DNA of 64,000 bases, from the NCBI RefSeq assembly GCF_020215705.1, contig NZ_JAIWNB010000007.1:62001-126000 (forward strand). Reading direction: 5' to 3'. Shown here one piece after another: positions 25,781-33,927 of the stretch. Position 1 is the stretch's first letter; every line of letters begins with the position of its first letter. The DNA is from Nonomuraea aurantiaca. Lineage in GTDB: Bacteria > Actinomycetota > Actinomycetes > Streptosporangiales > Streptosporangiaceae. Below the pieces are notes generated by a model, which was given only the letters and a program-made list of their open reading frames with translations, did not search any database and was not told where the DNA came from. Both the position numbers and the translations under genes were made by a program.

Positions 25781-26908
25781 CTAGCGCGCTCCCGTTGGTT
25801 CCTTGACGACTGCGTTGGATGACTCCTGGTGCAAAGAGCTGCGCACCCGACCGAAACCCTTCAGGACTCTGTCGGCTGCCCTATAGAGAGACGGCCGGTC
25901 CATGACAATTGTTCGGGCTTTGTTGAAAGGAGTTCTGCCCATCCAGTGCACCGCCGCCGACGCGGAAGGTCTGGAGACCCGGCCCTCGGCGACGTACAGC
26001 ACCCCGCTCTTGAGCCAGTCCTTGTATTCCTTGCCGCCCTTGCCCATGTCCACCATGTGCAACCCGGCCGCCGCGGCGGCCTCTGCCATTTGCAGATGGT
26101 GCACGATGCCCGGTGAGTACCGGGCGAACTCGGTGTCGTAAGCGGGGAACCACCCGACGAGTGTGGTGGCCGTGCGCAGTCCGAAATGGCCGGCGACTGG
26201 CACGTCTCCCGCGTACAGCATGGTCAGGACGCCCGAGAAGTCGGCCGACTTCTCGGCGAACATCAGGTCGATCAGCTCGACGATCCAGGGCTGGGCGAAC
26301 CGGTCGACCCGGCCCGTCCTTCTGTACTGGTCGGACTTCCACGCGAGCAGGGTGCGCAGCACCTCCGGATCGGCCGAAGCCCATTCGAAGCGCAGCCCAC
26401 CGTGCTCCCTGCCGAACTTGCGCTCCTTGTAGCGCACGGTCTTCAGGTTCTTGGGGGAGTTGGTCTTCACCTGCTGGAGCCAGGCGTCGAAGCCCTGGGT
26501 GAAGTCCATGACCGGCGCCGGGCGCACGTCGCTCTCGTAAGGCGCGAACGTGGGCTGTCCCGCGACCAGGTGGTCGAAGTCGAAGACGCTGAGCTTGCAG
26601 GCCCTCAGCAGCGCGCGGGCCTCTAACTTCAGGTCCGGGACCGAGATCAGGCCGTGGCACGTGGTGAGGAAGCCGCCGAGCGGCTTGCCGATGCCGAAAC
26701 TGTGGCGCTCGTACGGGAAGAAGCCGGCGATGCCGGTCTCGTCCTGGATGACCGCGACCCGGACCCGATCCCGCAGGCGGTCCATGGCCAAGGCGAATTC
26801 GACGGAGAGGAATGGATTGTCCAGGCTCGGGTCCGCCTTCTGGAGCGCGCGCCACCTGGCCCGCTCGGACTCTCCGAGGTCTCCGGGGCGAACCACTGTG
26901 ATGTTCAC
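25781..26908 (-). CDS. FemAB/CelD-like GNAT-fold acyltransferase (copy 2)
   Basis: The protein has 375 residues and is paralogous to the 3202-4284 product. Shared blocks include FDHLVAGQP, DQYRRTGRVDRFAQ, PVAGHFGLRTATTLVGWFP and VDMGKGGKEYKDWLKSG. It is a likely acyl- or aminoacyl-transferase acting on a polymer or glycan precursor. The GTG start at 26908 overlaps the stop of the small membrane protein gene (GTGA), placing it in the polysaccharide operon. A 150-bp gap to the next GT2 gene shows no terminator. Confidence 0.78.
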   Translation of the reverse strand: MNITVVRPGDLGESERARWRALQKADPSLDNPFLSVEFALAMDRLRDRVRVAVIQDETGIAGFFPYERHSFGIGKPLGGFLTTCHGLISVPDLKLEARALLRACKLSVFDFDHLVAGQPTFAPYESDVRPAPVMDFTQGFDAWLQQVKTNSPKNLKTVRYKERKFGREHGGLRFEWASADPEVLRTLLAWKSDQYRRTGRVDRFAQPWIVELIDLMFAEKSADFSGVLTMLYAGDVPVAGHFGLRTATTLVGWFPAYDTEFARYSPGIVHHLQMAEAAAAAGLHMVDMGKGGKEYKDWLKSGVLYVAEGRVSRPSASAAVHWMGRTPFNKARTIVMDRPSLYRAADRVLKGFGRVRSSLHQESSNAVVKEPTGAR

Positions 26909-27273
26909 CTTGCCCTGGCCCCCTGTTCGGTCTGCATGTTCTTCCCCCGGTACAACACGCGAAGCACGTACATGAAGCCTCCGAGCACGGCGACCGTTGC
27001 CACACCGGCCCGAGGCGACCATGCGTTGAACTGCAGCATGGCTTGGGCGAGGAGAACGTTAAGCACGAGACTTGCCGCAGCTCCTACTGATACTGCGGCA
27101 AGCGGGTCACGATCACGCAACAGTCCTACGACTGCGGCTCCTGGCACCACCAGAAGGAAAAGAGAGATGAGGAGCGGGCGCAGCGGTGTCTGGATGTCGA
27201 ACAGCGCGATCACCGCTCCCGCGATGCAGGCGAGCGCGAGGAGCCACGTCAGCGCCCTGCGGTGCTTGAGCAT
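26905..27273 (-). CDS. Small integral membrane protein, first gene of the polysaccharide operon
   Basis: The protein has 122 residues with about four hydrophobic segments and a basic C-terminal tail. I recognise no family. AGGAGAG lies 7-10 nt before ATG 27273. It is coupled to the FemAB-like gene by a GTGA overlap. It could be an accessory subunit of the glycan machinery; the sequence gives no more. Confidence 0.72.
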   Translation of the reverse strand: MLKHRRALTWLLALACIAGAVIALFDIQTPLRPLLISLFLLVVPGAAVVGLLRDRDPLAAVSVGAAASLVLNVLLAQAMLQFNAWSPRAGVATVAVLGGFMYVLRVLYRGKNMQTEQGARAR

Positions 27274-27652
27274 CTACTGTCTTCTCTCCTGGGGCCTAGC
27301 TGGGTAAAGGCGCGATTGATCGCATTTCATGGGACCAATGCACCCCTGGACACGTCAATGCCGACGCTTGGCGACGCGCTCCGGTTTACCGGCAGGCAAA
27401 TATTCTTCGTGTGTTTTTGAACACACGGTCATGCTCCGGCCTCCGTTGCGGTCCCCAAACCACAAGGATGCCCTACTTGCGGCGAGATCTTCGAGCTATG
27501 GTCCGTTATATCCCCACTTGTCACGTAAGTGTACTCCTGGCCCAGCGGTCACTGGCGTGGGGACGGCCATTTGACGGCCGGTGGTCAGAAATTTCTATGC
27601 CATATCAGGGGGAATGTCATCCCGGGCGCGGATACCGGAAGCTTGTCCCACG
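27274..27652. other. Intergenic region with the promoter of the polysaccharide operon
   Basis: This 379-bp region contains no supported gene. It holds two palindromes (27381-27392 and 27408-27427) about 110-150 bp upstream of the small membrane protein gene. The half nearer 27600 is downstream of the ECF sigma gene and shows no strong terminator hairpin. Confidence 0.55.
27381..27427. promoter_or_regulatory. Two adjacent palindromes upstream of the polysaccharide operon
   Basis: CCGGTTTACCGG occupies 27381-27392, and CGTGTGTTTTTGAACACACG (perfect 8-bp arms, 4-nt centre) occupies 27408-27427. They lie in AT-richer DNA than the surroundings. They look like operator sites for dimeric regulators; neither matches a motif I can name. 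Confidence 0.45.
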
Positions 27653-29236
27653 TCAGGATGGGTCCGCCTGGACGTTGTCCACGGACGTGCTCTGCGTCGG
27701 CCTGGGCGTCTCGCTCGGCTCGGGCCCGCTCGTCGGCTGGTCCGTGGGGGGCTCCGGGGTCTGCTCCGTGCCGCCCTGCCACGACAGCGAGCATCTCGCG
27801 CCGCCACCGTTGGACCTGAAGGACACCGAGCCGCTGCCACCGGTGCCGGGGTCGTCGACCGTCACCCAGATCGCCATCGAGCCGCCCGCCTTGATCGACC
27901 CGCTCGCGGGGAACACCTCCAGCCCCGCCGACGCGGTCGCGCTCCACGCGACGCCGGCGTTGCGCGCGGTCAGCCCGATCTTCGTGGCGTCCTCGACACC
28001 GTCCGGGCAGGAGACGGCGAACCGCGCGCCGCGCACGGTCTGCCGTCGGGTGGCCGTCGGGGCGGCCGCGGGCCTGGTGGTCGCGGTGGTGGCGGGTCTC
28101 GTGCTCGGCTGGCCGCTGCGGGACGAGGTGGGGGACGGATCGGGTGTGGGCGTGGTGTCGTCCGCCAGCGTGGGCTCCGGGGTGGTGCCGGTCAGGTCGT
28201 CAGGAGAGCCGTTCGCGTCGTCAGGAGAGTCGGAGGGGGCGGCTGAGGGCGCGGGGGCCACGCGCAGCGCGGTCTTGGCGGGGTCCCCGCCGTTCATCGC
28301 GACCATGGCGCCGGTCGCCGCGAGCACCGCCGCGCCGGCCAGCAGCACCGGTCCGAGGCAGCGCGACCTGCGGCGGCGCGAGCGCCGCTCGGCCGCCACC
28401 GGAAATCCCGTGCGGTCGAAGCTGTCGCCCCGGTCGGTGATCAGCGTCCGGGTCTGGTCCCGCTCCGGGTTGACACAGGTGTCGACCACCCTGCGGCGCA
28501 GCGAAATGGGGGGATAGGCCACCGGCACCATGTCGAGCAGCCGGGCGGCCGCCACCTGCCGGTGCCGCCCCTCGGTACACACCTCGCACCCTGAGATGTG
28601 TCCCGACAGCCGCCGCCGCAGCAGCGGGGTGAGCGGCCCTTCCCACGAGTCCAGCATCGCCGACAGATCAGGACAGTGCGCCCGTCCGGTCCTGGCCAGG
28701 ATCACGGCGGCGGCGGCGTTCTCCAGATGGTCGCGGGCCCGGCCGAGCCGGGTGGCGGCCTGGCGAGAGGTCAGCCCGAGCACCGCCCCGGCCTCGGCCG
28801 GCGTGAGTCCGTGACGCAGCGACAGCTCCAGGACCTCGCGCTCGTTCCTGCGCAGCTCTCCGAGCGCCTCGTGCACCAACGCGGCGAGCTCGGGATCCTC
28901 CGGCTCGTCGAAGACCGGCAACGGCACGCTGTCGGTCTTGCCCGAGCCGCTCCGATGGGCGAGCCGGGCGGCGGCCTGGAACCTGGTCAGGGCGTACAAC
29001 CAGGCTCTCAGCCGGCCGGTCTCCTTCAGTCGCGAGACGCACCCGTGCGCGGTGACAAGCGCGTCATGTACGGAATCGGCCGCGGCGTCGCGCTCCCCGG
29101 TAAGAGAGCACGCGTAGTCGTGCAACCGCTCGGCATAAGCGTCATAGAGCTTGGCCGCGCCTTCGACGGCACCCATCCGAAGCGCGTCGACCACCTGCTG
29201 ATCGTCACCGCGGTCAACAGCCGGCCATCCAGACAC
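27653..29236 (-). CDS. ECF sigma factor fused to zinc-finger, transmembrane and extracellular domain
   Basis: The protein has 527 residues. Sigma region 2 (about 25-95) and region 4 (about 120-178, with LTPAEAGAVLGLTSRQAATRL) are followed by an anti-sigma-like zinc motif (Cys188, His213, Cys217, Cys220). A transmembrane segment at about 294-315 follows, then a Pro/Thr/Ser-rich linker and an Ig-like domain with two cysteines. Sigma and anti-sigma functions on one membrane-anchored chain are known from some ECF groups (such as ECF52/53-type). GTG 29236 is preceded by GGGGAGGAAAC. It probably senses an envelope signal; release of the sigma part would need proteolysis or a conformational change. 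Confidence 0.85.
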   Translation of the reverse strand: MSGWPAVDRGDDQQVVDALRMGAVEGAAKLYDAYAERLHDYACSLTGERDAAADSVHDALVTAHGCVSRLKETGRLRAWLYALTRFQAAARLAHRSGSGKTDSVPLPVFDEPEDPELAALVHEALGELRRNEREVLELSLRHGLTPAEAGAVLGLTSRQAATRLGRARDHLENAAAAVILARTGRAHCPDLSAMLDSWEGPLTPLLRRRLSGHISGCEVCTEGRHRQVAAARLLDMVPVAYPPISLRRRVVDTCVNPERDQTRTLITDRGDSFDRTGFPVAAERRSRRRRSRCLGPVLLAGAAVLAATGAMVAMNGGDPAKTALRVAPAPSAAPSDSPDDANGSPDDLTGTTPEPTLADDTTPTPDPSPTSSRSGQPSTRPATTATTRPAAAPTATRRQTVRGARFAVSCPDGVEDATKIGLTARNAGVAWSATASAGLEVFPASGSIKAGGSMAIWVTVDDPGTGGSGSVSFRSNGGGARCSLSWQGGTEQTPEPPTDQPTSGPEPSETPRPTQSTSVDNVQADPS

Positions 29237-29393
29237 GTTTCCTCCCCGCTGGTCGAAGGCGGAAGCCCTCACGGCGGGTAGGACGCCTCCCCGCTCGGGC
29301 GGGGTTACCACAGCGCGTCAGTTCATGCCTAACTAGCATGAGCTGGGAAAACAGTGTCAGATGTGACTAATGGGGTCAGCAACCTCTAATAGG

Positions 29394-31169
29394 TCAGCCA
29401 TCGCAGCGTGGCGAGCAGAGGCGGCGCTGCATGCCCTGGAGGAAGAAGTCGCGTACCTGCAGCACGTTCTTGGCGATGTAAGCCTCGCCACCGGTCGCCT
29501 GCGCGAGCGCGTCCATCTGCTGCTTGCCCTTGGGAGCGTCCGGGCCGAAGGCGATGAGCAGGATGCTGACCGGGCGCTTGGGGTTATACGTCTTCTTGAG
29601 ATAGTTCAGGATCTGCTGGTTGTTGAGCCCGCCGTCCGGATCGTCGTTGCCGGCGCCGTCGGTGAGGATCACGATCGTGTTGATCTTGTCTTCCTGGTAC
29701 GACTTCGTCATCTCCGCGTAAGCGGCCTTGAGCGTGTCGTTCAGCCCCGTGTCGCCCGTGGCCTTGGCCTGGGCGGCCCCCAGCTGCCTGCTCAGCGCGT
29801 CCTTGCGGAGCACGCCGTTGACGCTCTCGCTGAGCGGCCCGACCGAGACCACCTCGCGCCAGTCCTTGCCCTGTCCGTCGAGGTGGGTGGAGAACGCCCA
29901 CACCCCGATCTCCGCGTCGGCGGGGAACAGCCCGAGCCCCTCGACGGCGATCTTGCCGATGGCCTGCATGCGGGTCATCTTCGTACCGGGGACGGGCAGC
30001 GCCATCGTGCCGGAGACGTCGAGCAGGGTGAGCAGGCGGGTGCCCAGGTTCAACCGGGACCAGGTCTGCGCCATGCTCACCACCGTCTTGTCGTCCGGGG
30101 CGGGCAGCGCCGCGGGCTTGGCCGGGGTGAAGCCCTTGTCCTTGGACAGGACGTCGCCGGCCTTGCCGTCGGGCGTACGGAAGCCCTGCTCGCGCAGCGT
30201 CCGATGGGCCGACTCGGTGCCGAGCTCCTGCTGGAAGGCCGCGGCGGCCTTCTGCGTCGCCGCGTCCTTGGTGACGATCACGAGCGGGTAGTCGAGGCTG
30301 AGCGTGCCTTCGGCCGGGTAGAGCGGCACCACCGGGCTGTCAGGCTTTTTCGTGTTGTGGAGGTAGATGGTCTGCTCGGACGTGACGCCGATCGGGACCT
30401 TGCTCCCGGACTTCACGGTCAGGCTGGCCAGCAGCGCGGTCGGGTCGGCGACGAGCTGGCCCGACAGCTCCTTGAGCGCGCCCACCAGCGCCTTGCTCTG
30501 ACCGGCCTGCTGGGCCGAGCCGGCGGCGGCCAGCAGCGCGGCCATCCCGGCCGAGTTCTTCTGCGGGTCGAGGGCCAGTACGCGGACCTTCTTGCCGGGT
30601 CCGTCCGGATTGGCGACGTTCGCCGCCGCGATGACGCCCGCCCAGCTCGGCTGGAGGCTGCTGGCCAGCTTGGCCGCCGCGGCCTTGGCCGCCACCAGCA
30701 CGACCGGCGAGGTGGCGATCGAGCCGGTGGACTCCGGCAGGGCGGCGCCCGCGGCCTGGCCGCGGAGCCTGGACACGACGAGGCTGGAGTCGGCCACCCA
30801 CAGATCGGCGTTGATCTTGCCGGCGGCCAGCGCGTTCGCGGTCCGCGCTGCGGCCTCCTTGGCCACCGTCACCTCGACGCAGCGGCTGTCGATCGAGTGC
30901 ATGGCCTTGTTGTAGTTGCCGGCGATCTTGTTGAGCGCGGGCTGGATGTCCGGGCTCGCGACGACGCGCAGCGGCAACTTGCCGTTCGAGCAGTCATGGT
31001 CGCGGTTGAAGATGACGAACGCCGCGACGCCCAGCAGCACAGCGAGTGCGACCGCCCCGGCGAGCGGGACGAACACCTTGCCGCGGCCACCACCGTTCCC
31101 ACGCTTACGGGGAGCCGGTTCCTGAGCCTGGTAGCCGCCGTCGAGCTCGTCTGTGCGGTGTCGCCCCAC
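29394..31169 (-). CDS. Membrane-anchored solute-binding/von Willebrand A domain protein
   Basis: The protein has 591 residues. One transmembrane helix (about 30-54) precedes an extracytoplasmic segment resembling a type 2 periplasmic binding protein (LPLRVVASPDIQPALNKIAG, INADLWVADSSLV), then a C-terminal VWA domain from about residue 355. The metal site is LLDVSGTMALP, a DxSxT-like MIDAS, with VILTDGAGND downstream. Such proteins occur in actinobacterial envelopes with unknown function. GTG 31169 has AGAGGAC upstream. It lies just upstream of the ECF-sigma fusion gene on the same strand but with a 157-bp gap. Confidence 0.82.
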   Translation of the reverse strand: MGRHRTDELDGGYQAQEPAPRKRGNGGGRGKVFVPLAGAVALAVLLGVAAFVIFNRDHDCSNGKLPLRVVASPDIQPALNKIAGNYNKAMHSIDSRCVEVTVAKEAAARTANALAAGKINADLWVADSSLVVSRLRGQAAGAALPESTGSIATSPVVLVAAKAAAAKLASSLQPSWAGVIAAANVANPDGPGKKVRVLALDPQKNSAGMAALLAAAGSAQQAGQSKALVGALKELSGQLVADPTALLASLTVKSGSKVPIGVTSEQTIYLHNTKKPDSPVVPLYPAEGTLSLDYPLVIVTKDAATQKAAAAFQQELGTESAHRTLREQGFRTPDGKAGDVLSKDKGFTPAKPAALPAPDDKTVVSMAQTWSRLNLGTRLLTLLDVSGTMALPVPGTKMTRMQAIGKIAVEGLGLFPADAEIGVWAFSTHLDGQGKDWREVVSVGPLSESVNGVLRKDALSRQLGAAQAKATGDTGLNDTLKAAYAEMTKSYQEDKINTIVILTDGAGNDDPDGGLNNQQILNYLKKTYNPKRPVSILLIAFGPDAPKGKQQMDALAQATGGEAYIAKNVLQVRDFFLQGMQRRLCSPRCDG

Positions 31170-31303
31170 GATGTCCTCTTCGGTGTGTCGGGACCTTTCG
31201 GAGACCCTAGCGGGAGATGCTCCGCAATACTTCCGGAACGATACTCGGTGCGCTTACTGTGGCAAAACAGCCCGTTTGGTGCGACGATTACCTGGTGTGA
31301 CGG

Positions 31304-31939
31304 TCAATGGCAGCATGAGTGACCGCGCCAGGCCCGAGTTCCCTCCCTCGTGGCGACCGCCGCCAGAGCCACCGCCACCACCGGATCGACCCACCACCAG
31401 CCGAGCGTGTTCAGCCACAATCCCGTCAGAACGCCCGCGGCCATCGCGGCGCAGATGAGGTTCTGGGTGCCTTCCCCCAAGGTCGCGGGGGACCCGAGCC
31501 GCCGGCCGAGCCGCCGCTTGACCAACCCCAGCGCCGGCATGCTGGCCAGGCTGACCGCGGTCACCACGATGCCGAGCACGGTCGGCACGGCCCGGTGGCC
31601 GGCATCGAGATCGTGGGCGACGTGGATGACCAGATAGGGCGCCAGCAACCAGAAGCTCACCGCGACCGCCCGCCCCGCCCGGCGCTCCGCGCTCGGCGAC
31701 AGCGTGCGCGAGCCGGTGAACCGCCACACCACGATCAGGCTCGCCGCCGCCTCCACCAGAGCCGACAGACCCCAGCCGATCAGCGCCACCGAATGGGCCC
31801 CCAGGCCCGCGGCCAGGCCGAGCGTGCTCTCCACCGCCAGCCACACGAGAGTGAGCACCGAAAGGGAGCGAGCCACGCGCGCAGCGCGGAGCCAGTCGGC
31901 TGACGCGGCCGGATGAGCGTGAACTCGCTGTTCAGGCAC
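31304..31939 (-). CDS. Cation diffusion facilitator-like membrane protein
   Basis: The protein has 211 residues and five to six hydrophobic helices. The SVALIGWGLSALVEAAASLIVVWR segment (here truncated in quotation to its key residues Ser, Glu and Arg) and WWWVDPVVAVALA resemble CDF helices 2 and 6, where metal-binding aspartates usually lie; the helix-2 acidic site is Glu here. There is no C-terminal cytoplasmic domain, and it ends with HSCCH. It could export a metal ion, but the altered site leaves that open. The GTG start at 31939 lies 39 bp from a perfect inverted repeat. Confidence 0.72.
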   Translation of the reverse strand: MPEQRVHAHPAASADWLRAARVARSLSVLTLVWLAVESTLGLAAGLGAHSVALIGWGLSALVEAAASLIVVWRFTGSRTLSPSAERRAGRAVAVSFWLLAPYLVIHVAHDLDAGHRAVPTVLGIVVTAVSLASMPALGLVKRRLGRRLGSPATLGEGTQNLICAAMAAGVLTGLWLNTLGWWWVDPVVAVALAAVATREGTRAWRGHSCCH

Positions 31940-31977
31940 CTTGAACCCCCGAATCCCGACTCCGGCCGTCGACAGCG

Positions 31978-32001
31978 ATAAGTAAACTACCCATTACTTA
32001 T
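31978..32001. promoter_or_regulatory. Perfect inverted repeat between the CDF-like and DUF4184 genes
   Basis: ATAAGTAA (31978-31985) and TTACTTAT (31994-32001) are exact reverse complements around 8 nt. The element is AT-rich in a GC-rich context and lies between divergent genes, 39 bp upstream of the CDF-like start. It suits a dimeric repressor, possibly metal-responsive, and may contain the -10 boxes. Confidence 0.55.
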
Positions 32002-32081
32002 AGTGACTTTAGGGTCTGCGGGCAAAGCTTGTTCAAGGTTCGCGAGGTAATCTTCGAAGATCAGCTACGGGGGAGGGGTTG

Positions 32082-32861
32082 GTGCCGGTGCCGTTCACGC
32101 CCAGTCATATCGCGGCGGTGCTTCCCCTGGTGTCGTCGCCGCTGTTCCGCAGGCTGGCCAACCCGTGGGCGCTGGCGATCGGTGCGATGGTCCCCGACCT
32201 GCCGATCTTCCTGCCGTTCCTGCCCGACTACACCGACTGGCACTCCTGGCACGGCGTCGTCACCACCGACCTGGCCGCCGTCCTCATCCTGCTGGCCCTG
32301 TTCCACCTCTTCTTCCGCGAGCCGCTGATCTCCCTGCTCCCACCCGCCTTCGCGGGCCGCGCCGCGACCCTGCTCCCGCCGCGCCTCCGCGATCTGCCGG
32401 CCGTCCTGGCCGGCGCCCTGATCGGCGCCGCCTCCCACGTCCTGTGGGACTCCTTCACCCACACCACCGGCCCCGCCGAGTGGGGCGCGTGGCTGGATGT
32501 GTCGGTGTTCGGGGTGATCAGGCTGTTCCGCCTGCTCCAGTACACCTCCTCGGTGGTGGGCCTGGCCATCGTGGTGTGGTGGGCCTGGCGCGGCCTCACC
32601 CGGATGGGCGCCGCGACCGTCCCCGACCGGCTGCGGCTCCACATGGGGGTACGACGGGCGGTCCTGGCCCTGTGCATGGCCGGCACCGTCGCGGGTGCCT
32701 TCCTGTGGCCCATGGTCGACGAGCCCGTCCCGGAGCTCGGCATGCCCAGCCTCATCACCAAGGTGGGCGCGGGCACGCTCGTGGGCCTCTGCCTGGTGCT
32801 CAGCTGCTATGCGGCCGTCTGGCAGGTCATGCGCCTCGTGGCAGTATCTGAAGGTGCCTGA
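32082..32861 (+). CDS. DUF4184 integral membrane protein
   Basis: The protein has 259 residues. The opening PFTPSHIAAVLPL, the MVPDLPIF block and ASHVLWDSFTH are the hallmarks of DUF4184 proteins, a membrane family related to metal-dependent hydrolases of the YdjM type. Histidines and aspartates in these blocks could bind a metal. GTG 32082 follows GGGGGAGGGG; TTG 32079 is directly upstream. The TGA overlaps the following methyltransferase start by 8 nt, so the pair is co-translated. Confidence 0.85.
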   Translation: MPVPFTPSHIAAVLPLVSSPLFRRLANPWALAIGAMVPDLPIFLPFLPDYTDWHSWHGVVTTDLAAVLILLALFHLFFREPLISLLPPAFAGRAATLLPPRLRDLPAVLAGALIGAASHVLWDSFTHTTGPAEWGAWLDVSVFGVIRLFRLLQYTSSVVGLAIVVWWAWRGLTRMGAATVPDRLRLHMGVRRAVLALCMAGTVAGAFLWPMVDEPVPELGMPSLITKVGAGTLVGLCLVLSCYAAVWQVMRLVAVSEGA

Positions 32862-33669
32862 CTACGTAACGGACCCCGCCGACCCGCGCTTGACCGACTA
32901 CACCCGGCTCAGGGACGTGGACCTGCGCAAGAGCCTGGAGGCGGAGCGCGGCCTGTTCGTGGCCGAGGGCGAGAAGGTGATCAGACGCGCGATCGGCGCC
33001 GGCTACCCGATCAGATCGGTCCTGACGACCGCGCGCTGGCTGGAACCGCTGGCGGACGTGCTCGGGGACGCGACGGTGTACGTGGTGAGCGACGAGACCA
33101 TGCTGGGCGTCGCCGGGTTCCAGGTGCACCGGGGAGCGCTGGCGTCGATGGAACGCCTGCCGCTGCCGTCGGTGGAGCAGGTGCTGGCGGGCACCTCACG
33201 CATGGTGGTCCTGGAGGACCTCGTGGACCACTCGAACGTCGGCGCGATCTTCAGGTGCGCCGCAGCGCTGGGGGTGGGCGGGATCGTCCTGTCCCCCCGG
33301 TGCGCTGATCCGCTGTATCGGCGGTCGGTGAAGGTCTCGATGGGCGCGGTGTTCTCCATCCCGTACGCGCGGATGGACAACTGGTACAACGGGCTGGAGC
33401 AGATGCGTGACGCGGGCTATCAGCTGCTCGCGCTGACCCCTGATCAGAGCGCCACGCCGCTGGACGCGGTCAAGATGACGGATCGGGTGGCGCTGCTGCT
33501 GGGCTCGGAAGGCGACGGGCTCTCCTCGCGGTGGTCGCAGGAGGCTGACGAGCCCGTGTGCATTCCCATGAGCCCGGCGGCCATGGCGGCCGGCGTGGAC
33601 TCGCTCAATGTGGTGGCCGCGGCCGCGATAGCCTGCCACGGCCTCATGCGGAGCGGCGCCCGGCTCTAG
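32854..33669 (+). CDS. SpoU/TrmH-family RNA 2'-O-methyltransferase
   Basis: The protein has 271 residues. An N-terminal substrate-binding part (AERGLFVAEGEKVIRRAI) is followed by the SPOUT knot motifs: motif 1 VDHSNVGAIFRCAAALG, motif 2 LLLGSEGDGLS and motif 3 IPMSPAAMAAGVDSLNVVAA. These enzymes methylate a ribose in tRNA or rRNA using SAM. In motif 3 the usual IPM...SLNV form is preserved. GTG 32854 overlaps the DUF4184 stop. Confidence 0.92.
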   Translation: MPDYVTDPADPRLTDYTRLRDVDLRKSLEAERGLFVAEGEKVIRRAIGAGYPIRSVLTTARWLEPLADVLGDATVYVVSDETMLGVAGFQVHRGALASMERLPLPSVEQVLAGTSRMVVLEDLVDHSNVGAIFRCAAALGVGGIVLSPRCADPLYRRSVKVSMGAVFSIPYARMDNWYNGLEQMRDAGYQLLALTPDQSATPLDAVKMTDRVALLLGSEGDGLSSRWSQEADEPVCIPMSPAAMAAGVDSLNVVAAAAIACHGLMRSGARL

Positions 33670-33711
33670 GGACCGCCCCTCTCGGACGCTCTGACCAGGG
33701 CGGACCGAAAG

Positions 33712-33729
33712 ATCGGTATGGCTACCGAT
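33712..33729 (+). terminator. Short hairpin after the RNA methyltransferase gene
   Basis: ATCGGTA (33712-33718) pairs with TACCGAT (33723-33729) around TGGC. It lies 43 bp after the stop codon. It could be a weak terminator or a small operator; there is no T tract. Confidence 0.35.
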
Positions 33730-33873
33730 GCACATACGTATTTGCACGCCTGATCGCAGCGCTTAGCGTCTGGCGGCAGCAAGGTCAACGGTTCGTCGCT
33801 CGACCCGCTCCCTCACCCACCCCCCTTTTCCCGGTCGGTTCCGCGGCCCAGGCGATCCCTGAGGCGGCGTGGT

Positions 33874-33893
33874 CGGCGTGCGCGCGCACGCCG
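33874..33893. promoter_or_regulatory. GC-only-rich 20-bp palindrome in the M4 protease leader
   Basis: CGGCGTGCGCGCGCACGCCG is a perfect palindrome, 34 bp upstream of the protease start and just ahead of its ribosome-binding site (GAAAGGAGC). It may form an mRNA hairpin or bind a regulator. I found no riboswitch consensus around it. Confidence 0.35.
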
Positions 33894-33927
33894 TGGCGTC
33901 CGGGAAACGCCGAAAGGAGCACCACGC

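Noticed and set aside
33670..33927. c-di-AMP (ydaO-type) riboswitch before the secreted protease
   Set aside because: The conserved core segments are not present; only GC-rich hairpins are seen.
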